From: Pantoea rodasii
Lineage (GTDB): Bacteria; Pseudomonadota; Gammaproteobacteria; Enterobacterales; Enterobacteriaceae
Direction of reading: 5' to 3'
DNA length: 64,000 bases
Assembly (NCBI RefSeq): GCF_002095465.1
Contig: NZ_MLFP01000004.1
Coordinates: 186,001 to 250,000 of the forward strand
Made by a program: the position numbers and the translations under genes. The notes beneath the pieces are model-generated. The model saw only the letters and a program-made list of their open reading frames with translations. It searched no databases and was not told the origin of the DNA. Of this stretch, positions 25,018-37,158 are shown in pieces (within the stretch, counting starts at the first letter, position 1; each line of letters opens with the position of its first letter).

Positions 25018-25050
25018 TGATGCGCGGGCCTAAGGGTCGCCCGCGACAGT

Positions 25051-25629
25051 TTAGGCCAGTGCCCCATTCTGCCGGCACAGCGCAATACTCAACACATCTT
25101 CTGCCAGACGGCGGGCGGTGGCGACATCCTGCACGTTACGCTTCACCAGCAACTTACTCAGACAACCTTCAAGAATCAGCTCCATCTGGTCGGCCACCAT
25201 CGTCGGATTATCCAGGGCCAAATCCACCAGAATCTCATGGGTGAACTGCCATGAGCTGCGTTTTTGTTGCTCAGCTATCTGATGCACCGGTTGATCCGGC
25301 TGTGGATAGAAGCTGCAGGCGGCGATAAACAGGCAGCCGGGAAAACGGCCTTTGCTCACGTGTTCGGATAACACGTCATAGCGCGCCAGCAATTTTTGTT
25401 GGGCAGTGAGATGTTCATTGAGCTGTATCTGGCGGCGCCAGCTGTCAATCTGCTGACCGTGGTAGCGCAGCGCGTCATACAACAACGCGTCACGGTCGGG
25501 CCAAAAACGCTCTAAATGTTCTGCATCAAGTCCGGTCTCTCCGGCCAATTGATGCAGTGATGTGGTGGCGGCCAGGCCGCTTTGCTCAAGCACATTCAGC
25601 GCATGCTCAAGAATCTGTTCACGTTGCAA
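25051..25629 (-). CDS. yjdC: YjdC-type TetR-family regulator
   Basis: About 192 residues, aligned throughout with E. coli YjdC: an N-terminal helix-turn-helix, FWPDRDALLYDALRYHGQQI, QKLLARYDVLSEHVSKGRFP, GCLFIAACSFYPQPDQPVHQ and LAEDVLSIALCRQNGALA. The likely start is a TTG at 25629 (LQREQ...), because AGGAGAG lies just before it and E. coli YjdC begins at the same residue; a longer in-frame GTG start at 25665 is less likely. It sits between dsbD and tRNA-Phe as in E. coli. Regulatory targets are unknown. Confidence 0.87.
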   Translation of the reverse strand: MQREQILEHALNVLEQSGLAATTSLHQLAGETGLDAEHLERFWPDRDALLYDALRYHGQQIDSWRRQIQLNEHLTAQQKLLARYDVLSEHVSKGRFPGCLFIAACSFYPQPDQPVHQIAEQQKRSSWQFTHEILVDLALDNPTMVADQMELILEGCLSKLLVKRNVQDVATARRLAEDVLSIALCRQNGALA

Positions 25630-25695
25630 GTGACTCTCCTCTGGAGTGCGGGCCCGCTCGCGCACGAACGGGCAGTGTCCTGGAACCAGTGTCGT

Positions 25696-27394
25696 TTAAC
25701 GCGACAGATTGTGCAAATGCGTGCGGAAGTCGGCGGCATTCAGGAAGCCGGTGACGCGTGAGCCGGGGATTTCTTTTCCCTGCGCATCAAAAACAGAATG
25801 GTGGGTAATCCCAACACCTGCAAATGCTGCAACAAAGCGTTGTCCTGTGCATTATTTGCGGTGACGTTAGCTTGCAGTAACTGGATCTGGCTTAAATCGG
25901 CACGTACGCCTTCATCGCTGAAGGTGTACTTCTCGAACTCTTTGCAGGCGACGCACCAGTCGGCGTAAAGATCGACCATGGTGATGCGACCTTGTGCCTG
26001 CTGAAGTGCGCTATCCAACTGCTCGCTGCTGGCCACCGTTTTGAACGGCAGATGTGCCACAGATTGTACGCTAGCGCTGCTGCCAAAGGCCCAATCCTGC
26101 AGCGGACGAGCGGCCACCAGCGCTGCTGCGAGCATGATGATTTGTAAAATGCGCCACTTGCCATTAGCGCGCAAGCTGAGGCTGAATGCCCAGGCAAAGA
26201 ACGCGACGCCGAGCAGGCTCCACAGGCGCAAGCCCCAGACATCGCCGAGTACTCGTTCCAGTAAGAACACCGGTAGTGCCAGAATCACAAAGCCGAAGCC
26301 TTCTTTAACGCTCTGCATCCACGGTCCGCTTTTTGGCAGCAGCTTATTACCAAACATCGTCACGGCAATCAGCGGCAGGCCCATCCCGAAGGCATAGAGC
26401 CACAGCGTGCCTGCACCAGCCCACAGGTTACCGCTTTGCGCGATATACAGCAGGATGGCACTGAGCGGCGCGGTGGTGCAGGGCGAGCAGATCAATCCCG
26501 CCAGTGCGCCCATCATAAATACACCCGGCAGCGAACCACCTTGCTGGCGATTACTCCACAGCGTTAGGCGCGTTTGCAGGCTGGTAGGCAGTTGCAGTGA
26601 GAACAGTCCAAACATCGATAGCGCCAGCGCGATGAACAGCGCTGACAGGCCAATCAATACGTAAGGATGTTGCAGCGCCGCCTGGAAGCGCAAGCCCGCG
26701 GCGGCCACCACCATGCCGAGCACGGTGTAAGTCAGTGCCATCCCTTGCACATACACCATCGCCAGCGCGAACAGGCGACCAGCAGAGTAGCGGCGCTGAC
26801 CACCGAGAATGATGCTGGAGATCAGCGGATACATCGGCAATACGCACGGCGTGAAGGCAACGCCGATGCCAATCAGCAGCGCCCACAGCGGTGAAAACGG
26901 CAGTGGCGTGCGCTGTTGCGCAGGCTGCGCATTAACGGCGGGAGCATCGTGATTGGCGGCAACCGGGTTGAGCGGCACCGAACGGGTCTCGGGCGGATAG
27001 CAGAATCCAGCGGCGGCACAGCTTGATAGGTCACGGTGAGCGTGGCACCTGACTCAGCTTGATGCAGAGTGATCGGCACCTGTAAATCTTGGGGATATAT
27101 TTCGCTCTTGCCGTAGAACTCATCCTCATGCGGCTGTCCTGGCGGCAGGGCCAGGGGTGCCATCTGCGCTTTCTGCGGCGTCACATGAATCTGCTGACGA
27201 TACAGGTAGTAGCCGTCTTTCACCTTCCAGCTCAGTGTGAGTTGGTTGCCCTGCTGGTTGAAATCAAAGCCAAACGCCTGATCCACCGGCACAAAGCGGC
27301 TGTTGTTGTTCGGTGAGAAGATATTAGCGTGCGCTGAAACGCAAAACAGCAGCGCCAGGCAAAGGCCCATCAGGCGAGAAAGTCGTGCAGCCAT
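25696..27394 (-). CDS. dsbD: Thiol:disulfide interchange protein DsbD (two frameshifts)
   Basis: The repaired product is 566 residues (E. coli 565). A signal peptide ([17 protein letters not shown]) leads the periplasmic alpha domain. The membrane domain contains [14 protein letters not shown] and [16 protein letters not shown] with the two redox cysteines. The C-terminal thioredoxin domain has [15 protein letters not shown] (CxxC). Breaks lie near 27022 (missing G; repair gives [17 protein letters not shown]) and at the A5 run 25789–25793 (repair gives [17 protein letters not shown]). It passes electrons from cytosolic thioredoxin to periplasmic DsbC/DsbG. cutA, next to it in E. coli, is absent. 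Confidence 0.92.
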
Positions 27395-27477
27395 GAGGAT
27401 GTAATCAGCTCCGGTGGCGAATGAGCCGCGATGATAGCACGGCCGCCTCGCCACGAGGTTTTCAGGATGTAACGGCG

Positions 27478-28779
27478 CTACAGAATCAGGCTGCCAAACA
27501 GGAAGCCAAACGCCACGGAGAAGGCAATCGCCAACACGCCGGGAATGATAAAGGAGTGATTAAACACAAACTTGCCGATTCGGGTCGAACCGGTGTCATC
27601 CATTTCGACTGCGGCTAATAAGGTGGGATAGGTCGGCAGTACAAACAGAGCTGACACCGCGGCAAACGAAGCTACCGCCGCCAGCGGCGACACGCCCAGC
27701 ATCAGCGCGGCGGGCATTAACGCTTTAGTGGTCGCGGCCTGTGAGTAGAGCAGGGTGGCGGCGAAGAACAACACCAAGGCCAGCATCCACGGGTAACTCT
27801 GCAACATTCCCCCCGCCACGGTCTGGATGTCCGACAAATGGGCTTTGACAAAAGTATCGCCCAGCCATGCCACACCCATCACGCAGATGCAGGCACTCAT
27901 GCCAGATTTGAAGGTGCTGGCGCTGAGGATTTCGCCGGTATCGACTTTGCAGGTCAAACAAATCAAGGTGGCGACGGTGAGCATAAACACCACAATCGCT
28001 TCGTTGCGCGGCAGGACCGGATTGCTAATCAGCCCAACGCTATCGCTGATCGCGGTGGCATACAGCACCACGGCGGCTATACCGATCAGGAATAGCCCGA
28101 CCGCGCGTTTGGCGCCGGGTTTAATCTCATAGACATGTTCCCCACGCAGCGTGACTTCGCCTTTGGCCAGGCGAGCCTGGTATACCTCATCATCTTTAAG
28201 TTCTTTGCCGAGGAAGCTGGTAAAAATGGCAGCACAGAAGATGGCGGCCATCGTCGCAGGGATCGAGACCGCGAGCAGGGCCAGATAACTGACGCCGCGT
28301 GGCTCCAGGATCGAGGCAAAGAACACCACGGCGGCTGAAAGTGGCGACGCGGTAATGGCAATTTGGGAGGCCACCACCGCGATGGATAGCGGACGTGAAG
28401 GGCGCACGCCTTGTTCTTTGGCGACTTCAGCGATGACCGGCAAGGTAGAAAAGGCCGTATGGCCGGTACCCGCCAGCAGCGTCATGACATAGGTGACTAA
28501 AGGAGCGAGAAAGGTGACGTAGCGCGGATGACGGCGCAGCAGACGCTCGGCCAGTCCCACCATGTAATCGAGTCCGCCTGCAATCTGCATCGCGGCAATC
28601 GCGGCAATCACTGCCATGATAATTTCGATCACATCGAAGGGAATCGCGCCCGGTTTCATGCCGCAGAACAGCGTCAACACCAGCACACCTAAACCGCCGG
28701 CAAATCCAATGCCGATGCCGCCTAAACGTGCACCCAGCCAGATTGCCAGCAGGACAATCAATAATTCCACTACTACCAT
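27478..28779 (-). CDS. dcuA: Anaerobic C4-dicarboxylate antiporter DcuA
   Basis: A 433-residue inner-membrane protein with about ten to twelve hydrophobic segments, of the DcuA/DcuB family: VELLIVLLAIWLGARLGGIG, DVIEIIMAVIAAIAAMQIAG, GTGHTAFSTLPVIAEVAKEQ and GKFVFNHSFIIPGVLAI at the C-terminus. It exchanges fumarate, aspartate, malate and succinate. Together with aspA just upstream it supplies fumarate from aspartate. The length equals that of the E. coli protein. Confidence 0.95.
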   Translation of the reverse strand: MVVVELLIVLLAIWLGARLGGIGIGFAGGLGVLVLTLFCGMKPGAIPFDVIEIIMAVIAAIAAMQIAGGLDYMVGLAERLLRRHPRYVTFLAPLVTYVMTLLAGTGHTAFSTLPVIAEVAKEQGVRPSRPLSIAVVASQIAITASPLSAAVVFFASILEPRGVSYLALLAVSIPATMAAIFCAAIFTSFLGKELKDDEVYQARLAKGEVTLRGEHVYEIKPGAKRAVGLFLIGIAAVVLYATAISDSVGLISNPVLPRNEAIVVFMLTVATLICLTCKVDTGEILSASTFKSGMSACICVMGVAWLGDTFVKAHLSDIQTVAGGMLQSYPWMLALVLFFAATLLYSQAATTKALMPAALMLGVSPLAAVASFAAVSALFVLPTYPTLLAAVEMDDTGSTRIGKFVFNHSFIIPGVLAIAFSVAFGFLFGSLIL

Positions 28780-28837
28780 TCGTTCCGCTCCTGAGCCGGG
28801 AGGAAATCCAGACCCTTAAAGTTGTAGCCGCCAATAA

Positions 28838-28877
28838 GAAAAAAGCACGCCGTATTGTATACAAGCGTGCTTTTTTG
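28838..28877 (-). terminator. Terminator between aspA and dcuA
   Basis: AAAAAGCACGC and GCGTGCTTTTTT pair across about 14 bases, with T-runs on both strands. It would attenuate aspA read-through into dcuA. Confidence 0.85.
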
Positions 28878-28896
28878 CGACTTGATCCGGAACGGA

Positions 28897-30332
28897 TTAC
28901 TGTTCGTTTTCGTCGGTGTAGCGTTTGGCTTTGTAGGTCGGATGCATCAGGTTCTGGATGGAGAAGATGTCATCCAGTTCCGCTTCGGTTAGCAGACCGC
29001 GCTCCAGCACCACTTCACGGACGCTCTTGCCGGTTTCCGCACAAATCTTGCCGACGATATCGCCATTATGGTGGCCGATGTACGGGTTCAGATAAGTGAC
29101 GATACCGATGGAGTTGAACACGTAAGCTTCGCACACCGCTTTATTAGCCGTGATGCCGTTAACGCATTTTTCCAGCAGGTTGAAACAGGCGTTGGTCAGG
29201 ATGCTGATCGATTCGAACAGCGCCTGGCCAATCACCGGTTCCATCACGTTGAGCTGCAGCTGGCCCGCTTCTGACGCCATGGTCACGGTGATGTCGTTGC
29301 CGATAACCTTGAAGCACACCTGGTTCACCACTTCTGGCACCACCGGGTTCACTTTGGCTGGCATGATCGATGAGCCCGCCTGCAGTTCTGGCAGGTTGAT
29401 TTCGTTCAGGCCCGAACGCGGACCTGAAGAGAGCAGGCGCAGGTCGTTACAGATCTTCGACAGCTTGACCGCCAGACGCTTCAGCGCGGAGTGCACCATG
29501 ACGTATGCACCGCAGTCCGAGGTCGCTTCAATCAGGTCTTCAGCCGGTACCACTGGCAGATTACTGACTTCCGCCAGACGCTGAACCGCCAGCTGCTGAT
29601 AGCCATCTGGCGTGTTGAGGCGAGTCCCGATGGCCGTGGCGCCGAGGTTTACTTCCAGCAGTAACTCTGCGGTACGCAGAATGCTGCGGGTTTCTTCATT
29701 CAGCAATACGTTAAATGCATGGAACTCCTGGCCCAGCGTCATCGGTACCGCATCCTGCAGCTGGGTGCGGCCCATCTTCAGAATGTTTTCGAACTCGACC
29801 GCTTTACGCTGGAAGCCTTCGCTCAGTTGGCTAATGCCGTCGAGCAGTTTCAGGATGGACGCGTAAACGGCGATACGGAAACCGGTGGGATAAGCATCGT
29901 TGGTAGACTGACACTTATTCACATGATCGTTGGGGTTGAGGAACTGATATTCCCCTTTCTGGTGGCCCATCAGCTCAAGACCGATGTTCGCCAGCACTTC
30001 ATTGGTGTTCATGTTGACCGAGGTGCCCGCGCCGCCCTGATAGACGTCAACCGGGAACTGATCCATGCATTTACCGTTATTCAGCACTTCATCACAGGCC
30101 TGAATAATGGTGTTTGCGATGTTGCGAGGGATTGTTTGCAGCTCTTTATTCGCGAGCGCGGCTGCTTTTTCACCATCACCATACCGCGAACGAATTCCGG
30201 TATGTCACTGATTTTATTGTTACTAATGTAGAAGTTTTCAATCGCACGCAGAGTATGAACACCGTAGTAAGCGTCTGCCGGAACTTCGCGCATGCCTAAC
30301 AGGTCTTCTTCGATACGAATGTTGTTCGCCAT
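28897..30332 (-). CDS. aspA: Aspartate ammonia-lyase (frameshifted)
   Basis: The repaired product is 478 residues, the E. coli length. [20 protein letters not shown] and [11 protein letters not shown] open the protein, [17 protein letters not shown] and [13 protein letters not shown] follow, and the fumarase/aspartase signature [15 protein letters not shown] includes the catalytic serine loop. It converts aspartate to fumarate plus ammonia. The frame breaks at the T5 run 30166–30170; one added base gives [20 protein letters not shown]. This is presumably a sequence error. It is upstream of dcuA, its usual partner. Confidence 0.95.
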
Positions 30333-30707
30333 GATTACCTTCTTATTATTTCTGCGGTGTTAGTGCCGGGCGACCGGGATGGTCGGGCGGCAATCACTGT
30401 GCAGGTGAAGCGATTATGTTGTCGTGGAATACCCGCACCGACATATTATCCATCTTCGGGCTGGCGGGCACGATCATATTCTGTTGTTACAGAATTGTTT
30501 GTGCACAGATCACTTTACGGGCATTTACTGGCCCAGCGGTAATAACGATATGTGATGTAGTTCGCAATTTTAAGTCAGTGGGAAAAATTTGGCAGGATCG
30601 GTTGAAATCGCGGGTTGAGATGCCCATCTCTATCAATACGGTCTTGCAGACCATCCCTTTCTGCTGCCTGGCAAGAAGCGAGGCAGCCCTACTCACAGGA
30701 GATATCG
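30333..30707. other. Divergent aspA / fxsA promoter region
   Basis: A 375-bp region without a supported gene. An in-frame extension upstream of fxsA exists but has no homology. TTTGTGCACAGATCACTTT around 30498–30516 loosely resembles a CRP half-site pair but with wrong spacing, so I make no firm site call. Confidence 0.4.
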
Positions 30708-31159
30708 GTGCGCTGGATACCGTTGGTGATTTTTTTGTTCTGGCCTGGATTGAGATCTCAATTTTCATTCAGGTGGCACACGCGCTCGGCGTGCTGCTGA
30801 CCATGCTGCTGGTGATCTTCACCTCCTGCATTGGTGTGTCGCTGGTGAAGAACCAGGGTATGAAGAATTTCCGCTTGATGCAGGAAAAGCTGGCGCGTAA
30901 TGAAAGCCCAGCCGCTGAGATGACCAAAAGCGTATCGCTGATCATTTCGGGCTTCTTACTGCTGTTGCCTGGCTTCTTTACCGATTTCCTCGGCTTATTG
31001 CTGCTGCTGCCCCCGGTGCAGAAGCATTTGACATTGAAACTGATGCCCCACTTGCGCGTGTGGCGCGGGCCGGGTGCCGGTCCTGATAGCGGCTTTACGA
31101 TGGATGGCGAATACGAGCGTAAAGATCAGGATAAAATCGGCCACGATAAAGATCGTTAA
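30708..31159 (+). CDS. fxsA: FxsA membrane protein (frameshifted)
   Basis: The repaired product is about 150 residues. RWIPLVIFFVLAWIEISIFI, QVAHALGVLLTMLLVIFTS, GVSLVKNQGMKNFRLMQEKL and SGFLLLLPGFFTDFLGLLLL closely match E. coli FxsA, a small inner-membrane protein that affects phage F exclusion of T7. The GTG start at 30708 follows AGGAG. The T7 run 30730–30736 lacks one base; repair joins the first segment to the rest. It has its usual position beside aspA and groSL. Confidence 0.92.
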
Positions 31160-31165
31160 TCAGAG

Positions 31166-31190
31166 AAGGGCGGCAATAGTCGCCCTTTTT
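31166..31190 (+). terminator. fxsA terminator
   Basis: AAGGGCG and CGCCCTT stem followed by a T-run, seven bases after the fxsA stop. Confidence 0.85.
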
Positions 31191-31242
31191 GCTGTCTTTT
31201 TCGCCAACTGTTACACAAACGAAAATTTTTTATTTTCTGCCC

Positions 31243-31270
31243 CTTGAAAGCCCATTTATTGACCCTATCT
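31243..31270 (+). promoter_or_regulatory. Sigma-32 heat-shock promoter of groSL
   Basis: CTTGAAA (31243–31249) and CCCTATCT (31263–31270) separated by 13 bases match the sigma-32 consensus CTTGAAA / CCCATnT. The groS start follows about 84 bp later. Confidence 0.8.
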
Positions 31271-31353
31271 CTCTCTCCACGAGGCCGGAAGCCATGCAGT
31301 CCGGTTCAACCCAAAAAACTGAATGATTGGACTTCTCAAAGGAGAGCTACCAA

Positions 31354-31646
31354 ATGAAAATTCGTCCGTTGCACGATCGCGTTATCGTCAAGCGTAAAGA
31401 AGTTGAAGCTAAATCTGCTGGCGGTATCGTTCTGACCGGCTCTGCAGCTGGCAAATCAACCCGCGGTGAAGTTCTGGCTGTTGGCAAAGGCCGCATCCTG
31501 GAAAACGGCGATGTTAAGCCACTGGACGTGAAAGTTGGCGATCTGGTTATCTTCAGCGAAGGCTACGGTGCCAAAACTGAAAAATCGATAACGAAGAAGT
31601 GCTGATCATCTCTGAAAGCGACATCCTGGCGGTTGTCGAAGCGTAA
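31354..31646 (+). CDS. groS: Co-chaperonin GroES (frameshifted)
   Basis: The repaired product is 97 residues, exactly the GroES length: [20 protein letters not shown], the mobile-loop region [20 protein letters not shown], then [20 protein letters not shown] and ILAVVEA. It caps GroEL during folding. AAGGAGAG precedes the start. The A5 run 31580–31584 lacks one base; groS is essential in relatives, so this must be a sequence error or the cell would not be viable. It is cotranscribed with groL 45 bp downstream. Confidence 0.97.
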
Positions 31647-31679
31647 TTACGCGTATTTCACTGAACGAAACGAATTTAA

Positions 31680-33344
<1,665 letters not shown>

Positions 33345-33371
33345 TTTGCCCCTGACTGCTTTAGTCATCTG

Positions 33372-33406
33372 AAAAACCCTCGATCGGGAACGGTCGAGGG
33401 TTTTTC
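33372..33406 (+). terminator. groSL terminator
   Basis: AAACCCTCGA and TCGAGGGTTT form a stem followed by T5, about 30 bp after groL. Confidence 0.9.
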
Positions 33407-33460
33407 TTTTGGCGGCGAACAAGGTATAAGTATGAGCGCAATACTTCGGCTCTGCGGGTT

Positions 33461-33587
33461 TATACCCGTCATATTTCAAATTGCAGATGCGTTGGCTGCG
33501 TGCATTCACCCCAGTCACTCACTGGAGTAAGCTCCCGGGGATTCATGCCCTTGCCGCTTTTCTGCACCTTGAACTATTTAGGGTATA
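33461..33587. repeat. ERIC element (127 bp)
   Basis: A full-length enterobacterial repetitive intergenic consensus. It starts TATACCC and ends GGGTATA, and its centre contains CACCCCAGTCACTCACTGGA and GTAAGCTCCCGGGGATTCA, corresponding to the two standard ERIC primer sites. The length is exactly the canonical 127 bp. It lies between groL and yjeI and could fold into a long hairpin in RNA. Confidence 0.9.
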
Positions 33588-33667
33588 AGGCAATGAACGT
33601 TCAGAAAAAATGTGCGCTTTTCTGCTACGCTGCCACCCGACACTGATGATAATAAATGGGGATTACA

Positions 33668-34015
33668 ATGCGGATTAACCTCTTGCTCGGACTGGCGGTA
33701 GGGACTGTACTGCTGGCGGGCTGCAGCAGCTCCAATCAACTGAGTTCCGGCGGACAACGTGTCACTTTCGTTGACCAACAGCCAGGCAGCCAATGTCAGC
33801 TGCTGGGCAATGTCACCGGCTCACAAAGCAACTGGTTGAGCGGATCAGGCGGTGAAGGTAGCTCACTGCGTGGTGCAGCGAATGACCTGCGTAACCGTGC
33901 TGCTGAAATGGGCGGCAACGTGATTTACGGTGCAACCAGCCCAACGCAGAACCTGTTGTCTGCTTTCGCCCCGCTGGACAGCAAAATGTCTGGTCAGGTG
34001 TATAAGTGCCCGTAA
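33668..34015 (+). CDS. yjeI: YjeI-type lipoprotein (DUF4156)
   Basis: A 115-residue lipoprotein. MRINLLLGLAVGTVLLAGCS contains a lipobox LLAGC with Cys at about position 19. The mature part is the DUF4156 domain (VTFVDQQPGSQCQLLGNVTG, LRNRAAEMGGNVIYGAT, GQVYKCP), with two cysteines that could pair. The start at 33668 follows GGGGA; an ATG four codons earlier overlaps that ribosome site. Its position after groL is as in E. coli. Function unknown. Confidence 0.92.
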   Translation: MRINLLLGLAVGTVLLAGCSSSNQLSSGGQRVTFVDQQPGSQCQLLGNVTGSQSNWLSGSGGEGSSLRGAANDLRNRAAEMGGNVIYGATSPTQNLLSAFAPLDSKMSGQVYKCP

Positions 34016-34029
34016 TGGCAAAAAAGAGT

Positions 34030-34062
34030 TGTAAAAAAAGCCGCTGATGCGGCTTTTTTTAT
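34030..34062. terminator. Bidirectional terminator yjeI/epmB
   Basis: AAAAAAGCCGC and GCGGCTTTTTTT pair around TGAT between the convergent genes. Confidence 0.85.
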
Positions 34063-35087
34063 TCCTGACGTAGCTGCAAATCCAGCGGTGTTTTACTGGG
34101 CTCACCCCCGATTTCACGCGCCAGTTTCGGTACCATATAACCCGAAACCATGGCCAGCAATTGGCGCATCAGCGCACGCGCTTCACTGTCAGAAACATAG
34201 AAATGCGCGGCACCCTGCACTTTATCCAGCACGTGCAGGTAGTAAGGCAAAATGCCGGCATCGAACAGCGTATTACTCAGGCTAGCCAAAACCCTGGCGT
34301 CATCGTTCACGCCGCGCAGTAGCACGCTCTGATTGAGTAAAGTGACGCCTGCACGTTTCAGCATCTGCATGCCGTAGCGCAGTTCGTCGTCGATCTCTTG
34401 CGCATGGTTGATATGGCTTACCATCAGCACTTGCAGGCGCGTTTCGGCCAGAATCTGGCAGAGTCCTTCCGTAATGCGTGCGGGTATCACCACCGGCAAA
34501 CGGCTATGAATACGCAGACGCTTCAGATGCGGGATTTTCTCCAGCGCGCTCACCAGCCACGCCAGCTCATGGTCTTTGGCCATCAGCGGATCGCCACCCG
34601 AGAAGATGATCTCATCCAGCTCCGGGTGCTCAGCGATGTAATCGATCGCGGCCTGCCAGTTACGCTTGTTGCCCTGATTATCCTGATAGGGAAAATGGCG
34701 ACGGAAGCAGTAGCGGCAGTTGACGGCACAGCCGCCTTTCACCAACAGCAGCGCGCGGTTTCTATACTTGTGCAGTAAACCGGGCACCACACTGCTTTGT
34801 TCATCCAGCGGGTCGGTGCTGTAACCTGGCGCATCAACAAACTCCTGACGGCTGGTTAACACTTGCAGCAAAAGTGGGTCCTTTGCATCACCCATTACCA
34901 TGCGCTGAATGAAGGCACGCGGCACGCGCAGGGCAAAAAGCTTGCGCGCATCGTTGCCTGCGGTCAGATCCGCATGCTGTTCAAGAGCTAAAAGTTGCAG
35001 TAATTCAGTAGGATCGGTGACAACATCAGCAAGTTGCTGCAACCAATCTTCTCTGATGGGGGGATTTAGGGTTACAATGTTTGCCAT
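34059..35087 (-). CDS. epmB: EF-P (R)-beta-lysine modification: lysine 2,3-aminomutase EpmB
   Basis: A 342-residue radical-SAM enzyme of the KamA family. The cluster motif CxxxCxxC appears in [34 protein letters not shown] and the PLP-binding [15 protein letters not shown] region follow. It converts alpha-lysine to (R)-beta-lysine, which EpmA attaches to elongation factor P. It is divergent from efp with only about 40 bp between starts, as in E. coli. Confidence 0.95.
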   Translation of the reverse strand: MANIVTLNPPIREDWLQQLADVVTDPTELLQLLALEQHADLTAGNDARKLFALRVPRAFIQRMVMGDAKDPLLLQVLTSRQEFVDAPGYSTDPLDEQSSVVPGLLHKYRNRALLLVKGGCAVNCRYCFRRHFPYQDNQGNKRNWQAAIDYIAEHPELDEIIFSGGDPLMAKDHELAWLVSALEKIPHLKRLRIHSRLPVVIPARITEGLCQILAETRLQVLMVSHINHAQEIDDELRYGMQMLKRAGVTLLNQSVLLRGVNDDARVLASLSNTLFDAGILPYYLHVLDKVQGAAHFYVSDSEARALMRQLLAMVSGYMVPKLAREIGGEPSKTPLDLQLRQE

Positions 35088-35128
35088 TTTTTTGGCTATT
35101 ACCAGTTCAATATTTACAGAGGGCCTTT

Positions 35129-35695
35129 ATGGCGACTTATCTTAGCAACGATTTCCGTCCCGGTCTTAAAATCATGTTCGAAGGCGAGCCATATGCCATC
35201 GAAGCCAGTGAGTTCGTCAAGCCGGGTAAAGGCCAGGCGTTTGCGCGCGTAAAAATGCGTCGTCTGCTGACGGGTTCTCGCGTTGAGAAGACCTTCAAAT
35301 CTACCGACTCTGCCGAAGGCGCAGACGTTCGTGATATGACGCTGCAGTACTCTTACAACGATGGCGACTTCTTCTACTTCATGCACCCAGAGTCTTTCGA
35401 GCAGTATCAGATCGAATCTAAAGTGCTGGACGATGTGACCAAATGGCTGCAGGACAATGCGGATTGTATCGTGACCCTGTGGAACGATAAAGCAATCGCG
35501 GTTCAGCCACCGAACTTCATCGAAGCCGAAGTCATCGAAACTGACCCAGGCCTGAAAGGTGATACTGCCGGTACCGGCGGCAAGCCAGCGACGCTGTCTA
35601 CTGGTGCAGTGATCAAAGTTCCACTGTTCGTGCAGATTGGCGAAGTGGTAAAAGTTGACACCCGCTCTGGCGAATACGTTTCTCGCGTAAAATAA
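35129..35695 (+). CDS. efp: Elongation factor P
   Basis: A 188-residue translation factor with three beta-barrel domains. [20 protein letters not shown] opens it and [20 protein letters not shown] carries Lys34, the beta-lysylated residue. The C-terminal signature is [20 protein letters not shown]. It relieves ribosome stalling at polyproline motifs. Its two modifying enzymes EpmB and EpmA flank it within 2 kb. Intact, normal length. Confidence 0.98.
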   Translation: MATYLSNDFRPGLKIMFEGEPYAIEASEFVKPGKGQAFARVKMRRLLTGSRVEKTFKSTDSAEGADVRDMTLQYSYNDGDFFYFMHPESFEQYQIESKVLDDVTKWLQDNADCIVTLWNDKAIAVQPPNFIEAEVIETDPGLKGDTAGTGGKPATLSTGAVIKVPLFVQIGEVVKVDTRSGEYVSRVK

Positions 35696-35702
35696 TTGCC
35701 AA

Positions 35703-35733
35703 ATCAGGCGCATCAATCGATGCGCCTTTTTTT
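35703..35733 (+). terminator. efp terminator
   Basis: AGGCGCATC and GATGCGCCT stem followed by T7. Confidence 0.9.
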
Positions 35734-35826
35734 CTCGTCTTTTATCTTCGGCTTAGCCGCCAGCGTTGCGTAACAGGTCTATGCTTTAAGGGCTGTAGTT
35801 TTACTGCAACCAACAAGGATATGGCT

Positions 35827-35961
35827 ATGTTAAAGAAAAGTATTGTCGCGATTTTATCGGTACTGGTGCTTTCTTCCGTTCTGACAGCCTGTAACACCAC
35901 GCGTGGGGTAGGCGAAGATGTTCAGGCGGGCGGTAAAGCAATTCAGCGCAGCGCACAGTAA
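35827..35961 (+). CDS. ecnB: Entericidin B-like lipoprotein
   Basis: A 44-residue lipoprotein, [20 protein letters not shown] then [24 protein letters not shown]. The lipobox LTAC and the following NTTRGVGED match E. coli EcnB almost exactly. AAGGAT precedes the start at a suitable distance. Entericidins are small membrane-active lipoproteins; in E. coli EcnA is the proposed antidote to EcnB. No ecnA is present here, so this is a solo gene, between efp and epmA. A hairpin (CCGGTGCGAAAC / GTTTCGTACCGG plus T-run) follows at about 35968–36003. Confidence 0.9.
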   Translation: MLKKSIVAILSVLVLSSVLTACNTTRGVGEDVQAGGKAIQRSAQ

Positions 35962-36119
35962 TGAAAGCCGGTGCGAAACGGCGTTTCGTACCGGATTTTT
36001 TCTGCCTCCATTTCCTTCCCTGCATTTCTCCTGGTCGAGTCTCGATCCCGTAACGCCGTTGTTTGCCGTAGCCAATACGGGTAGACTTCTCCCCCTTATC
36101 TGTATACGGAGTCACCAAC

Positions 36120-37097
36120 ATGAGCGAAACGGCAAGCTGGCAGCCGAGCGCACCCATTGCCAATTTGTTGAAACGCGCCGCTATTTTAGCGGAAATACGT
36201 CGTTTCTTTGCCGATCGCGGCGTGCTGGAGGTGGATACCCCGGCGATGAGCCAGGCGACCATCACAGACATCCATCTGGTGCCGTTCCAGACGCGCTTTG
36301 TCGGCCCCGGTGCCGCTGAAGGGCGTGACCTGTGGCTGATGACCAGCCCCGAATACCACATGAAGCGTCTGCTGGCGGCAGGCAGTGGCCCGATCTATCA
36401 GATGGGGCGTTGCTTCCGCAATGAGGAAGCCGGTCGTCATCACAATCCAGAGTTCACCATGCTGGAGTGGTATCGCCCGCACTACGATATGTATCGCCTG
36501 ATGAACGAGGTCGATGACTTGATGCAGCAGGTGCTGGAGTGCGATAACGCCGAATCCCTGTCGTATCAGCAGGCATTTATTCGCCATCTGGAACTCGATC
36601 CTCTGTCTGCGGATAAAACGCAGCTGCGTGAAGCCGCAACCAAACTGGGCGAGGGTGAACTGGCGAATCGTGAAGACGACCGCGATACGCTCCTTCAGCT
36701 GCTGTTCATGCTGGGCGTTGAGCCGAAAATTGGTAATGACAAGCCGTGCTTTGTTTATCACTTCCCGGCCAGCCAGGCGTCATTAGCCGAGATCAGCACT
36801 GAAGATCATCGTGTCGCGGAGCGCTTCGAGGTGTATTACAAAGGTGTGGAACTGGCGAATGGCTTCCGTGAATTAACCGATAGCCGCGAGCAGCGCCAGC
36901 GCTTTGAGCAGGATAACCGCCGCCGTGCCGCGCGTGGTTTGCCGCAGCATCCGATTGATACCAACCTGCTGGACGCACTGGCGCATGGCATGCCTGCTTC
37001 TTCAGGCGTGGCGCTGGGTGTGGATCGTTTGATTATGCTGGCGTTGAAAGCCAATGCATTAAGCGAAGTGATTGCCTTCCCGGTCGATCGCAGCTAA
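36120..37097 (+). CDS. epmA: EF-P–(R)-beta-lysine ligase EpmA
   Basis: A 325-residue class II lysyl-tRNA-synthetase-like enzyme without the anticodon-binding domain. [60 protein letters not shown] (motif 2) and [14 protein letters not shown] (motif 3) are present. It adenylates (R)-beta-lysine and joins it to Lys34 of EF-P. Same length as E. coli EpmA. In E. coli the frdABCD operon lies between ecnAB and epmA; here they are adjacent. Confidence 0.97.
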   Translation: MSETASWQPSAPIANLLKRAAILAEIRRFFADRGVLEVDTPAMSQATITDIHLVPFQTRFVGPGAAEGRDLWLMTSPEYHMKRLLAAGSGPIYQMGRCFRNEEAGRHHNPEFTMLEWYRPHYDMYRLMNEVDDLMQQVLECDNAESLSYQQAFIRHLELDPLSADKTQLREAATKLGEGELANREDDRDTLLQLLFMLGVEPKIGNDKPCFVYHFPASQASLAEISTEDHRVAERFEVYYKGVELANGFRELTDSREQRQRFEQDNRRRAARGLPQHPIDTNLLDALAHGMPASSGVALGVDRLIMLALKANALSEVIAFPVDRS

Positions 37098-37158
37098 TTC
37101 CTGCCGTCGATATCCAACAGTCACGGCGTGATTTATCGCTCCGTGACTCATTCAGCGA

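Noticed and set aside
24897..25244. Repeat proteins (GHA or MTC tripeptides) read through the 9-bp array on either strand
   Set aside because: The frames stay open only because the unit is nine bases; no ribosome site, start context or conserved flanks, and one overlaps yjdC.
30498..30516. CRP site upstream of aspA
   Set aside because: The half-sites TGTG and CAC are one base off the required spacing.
30416..30707. N-terminal extension of fxsA
   Set aside because: It arises from the frameshift in the T7 run; the true start is the GTG at 30708 with AGGAG.
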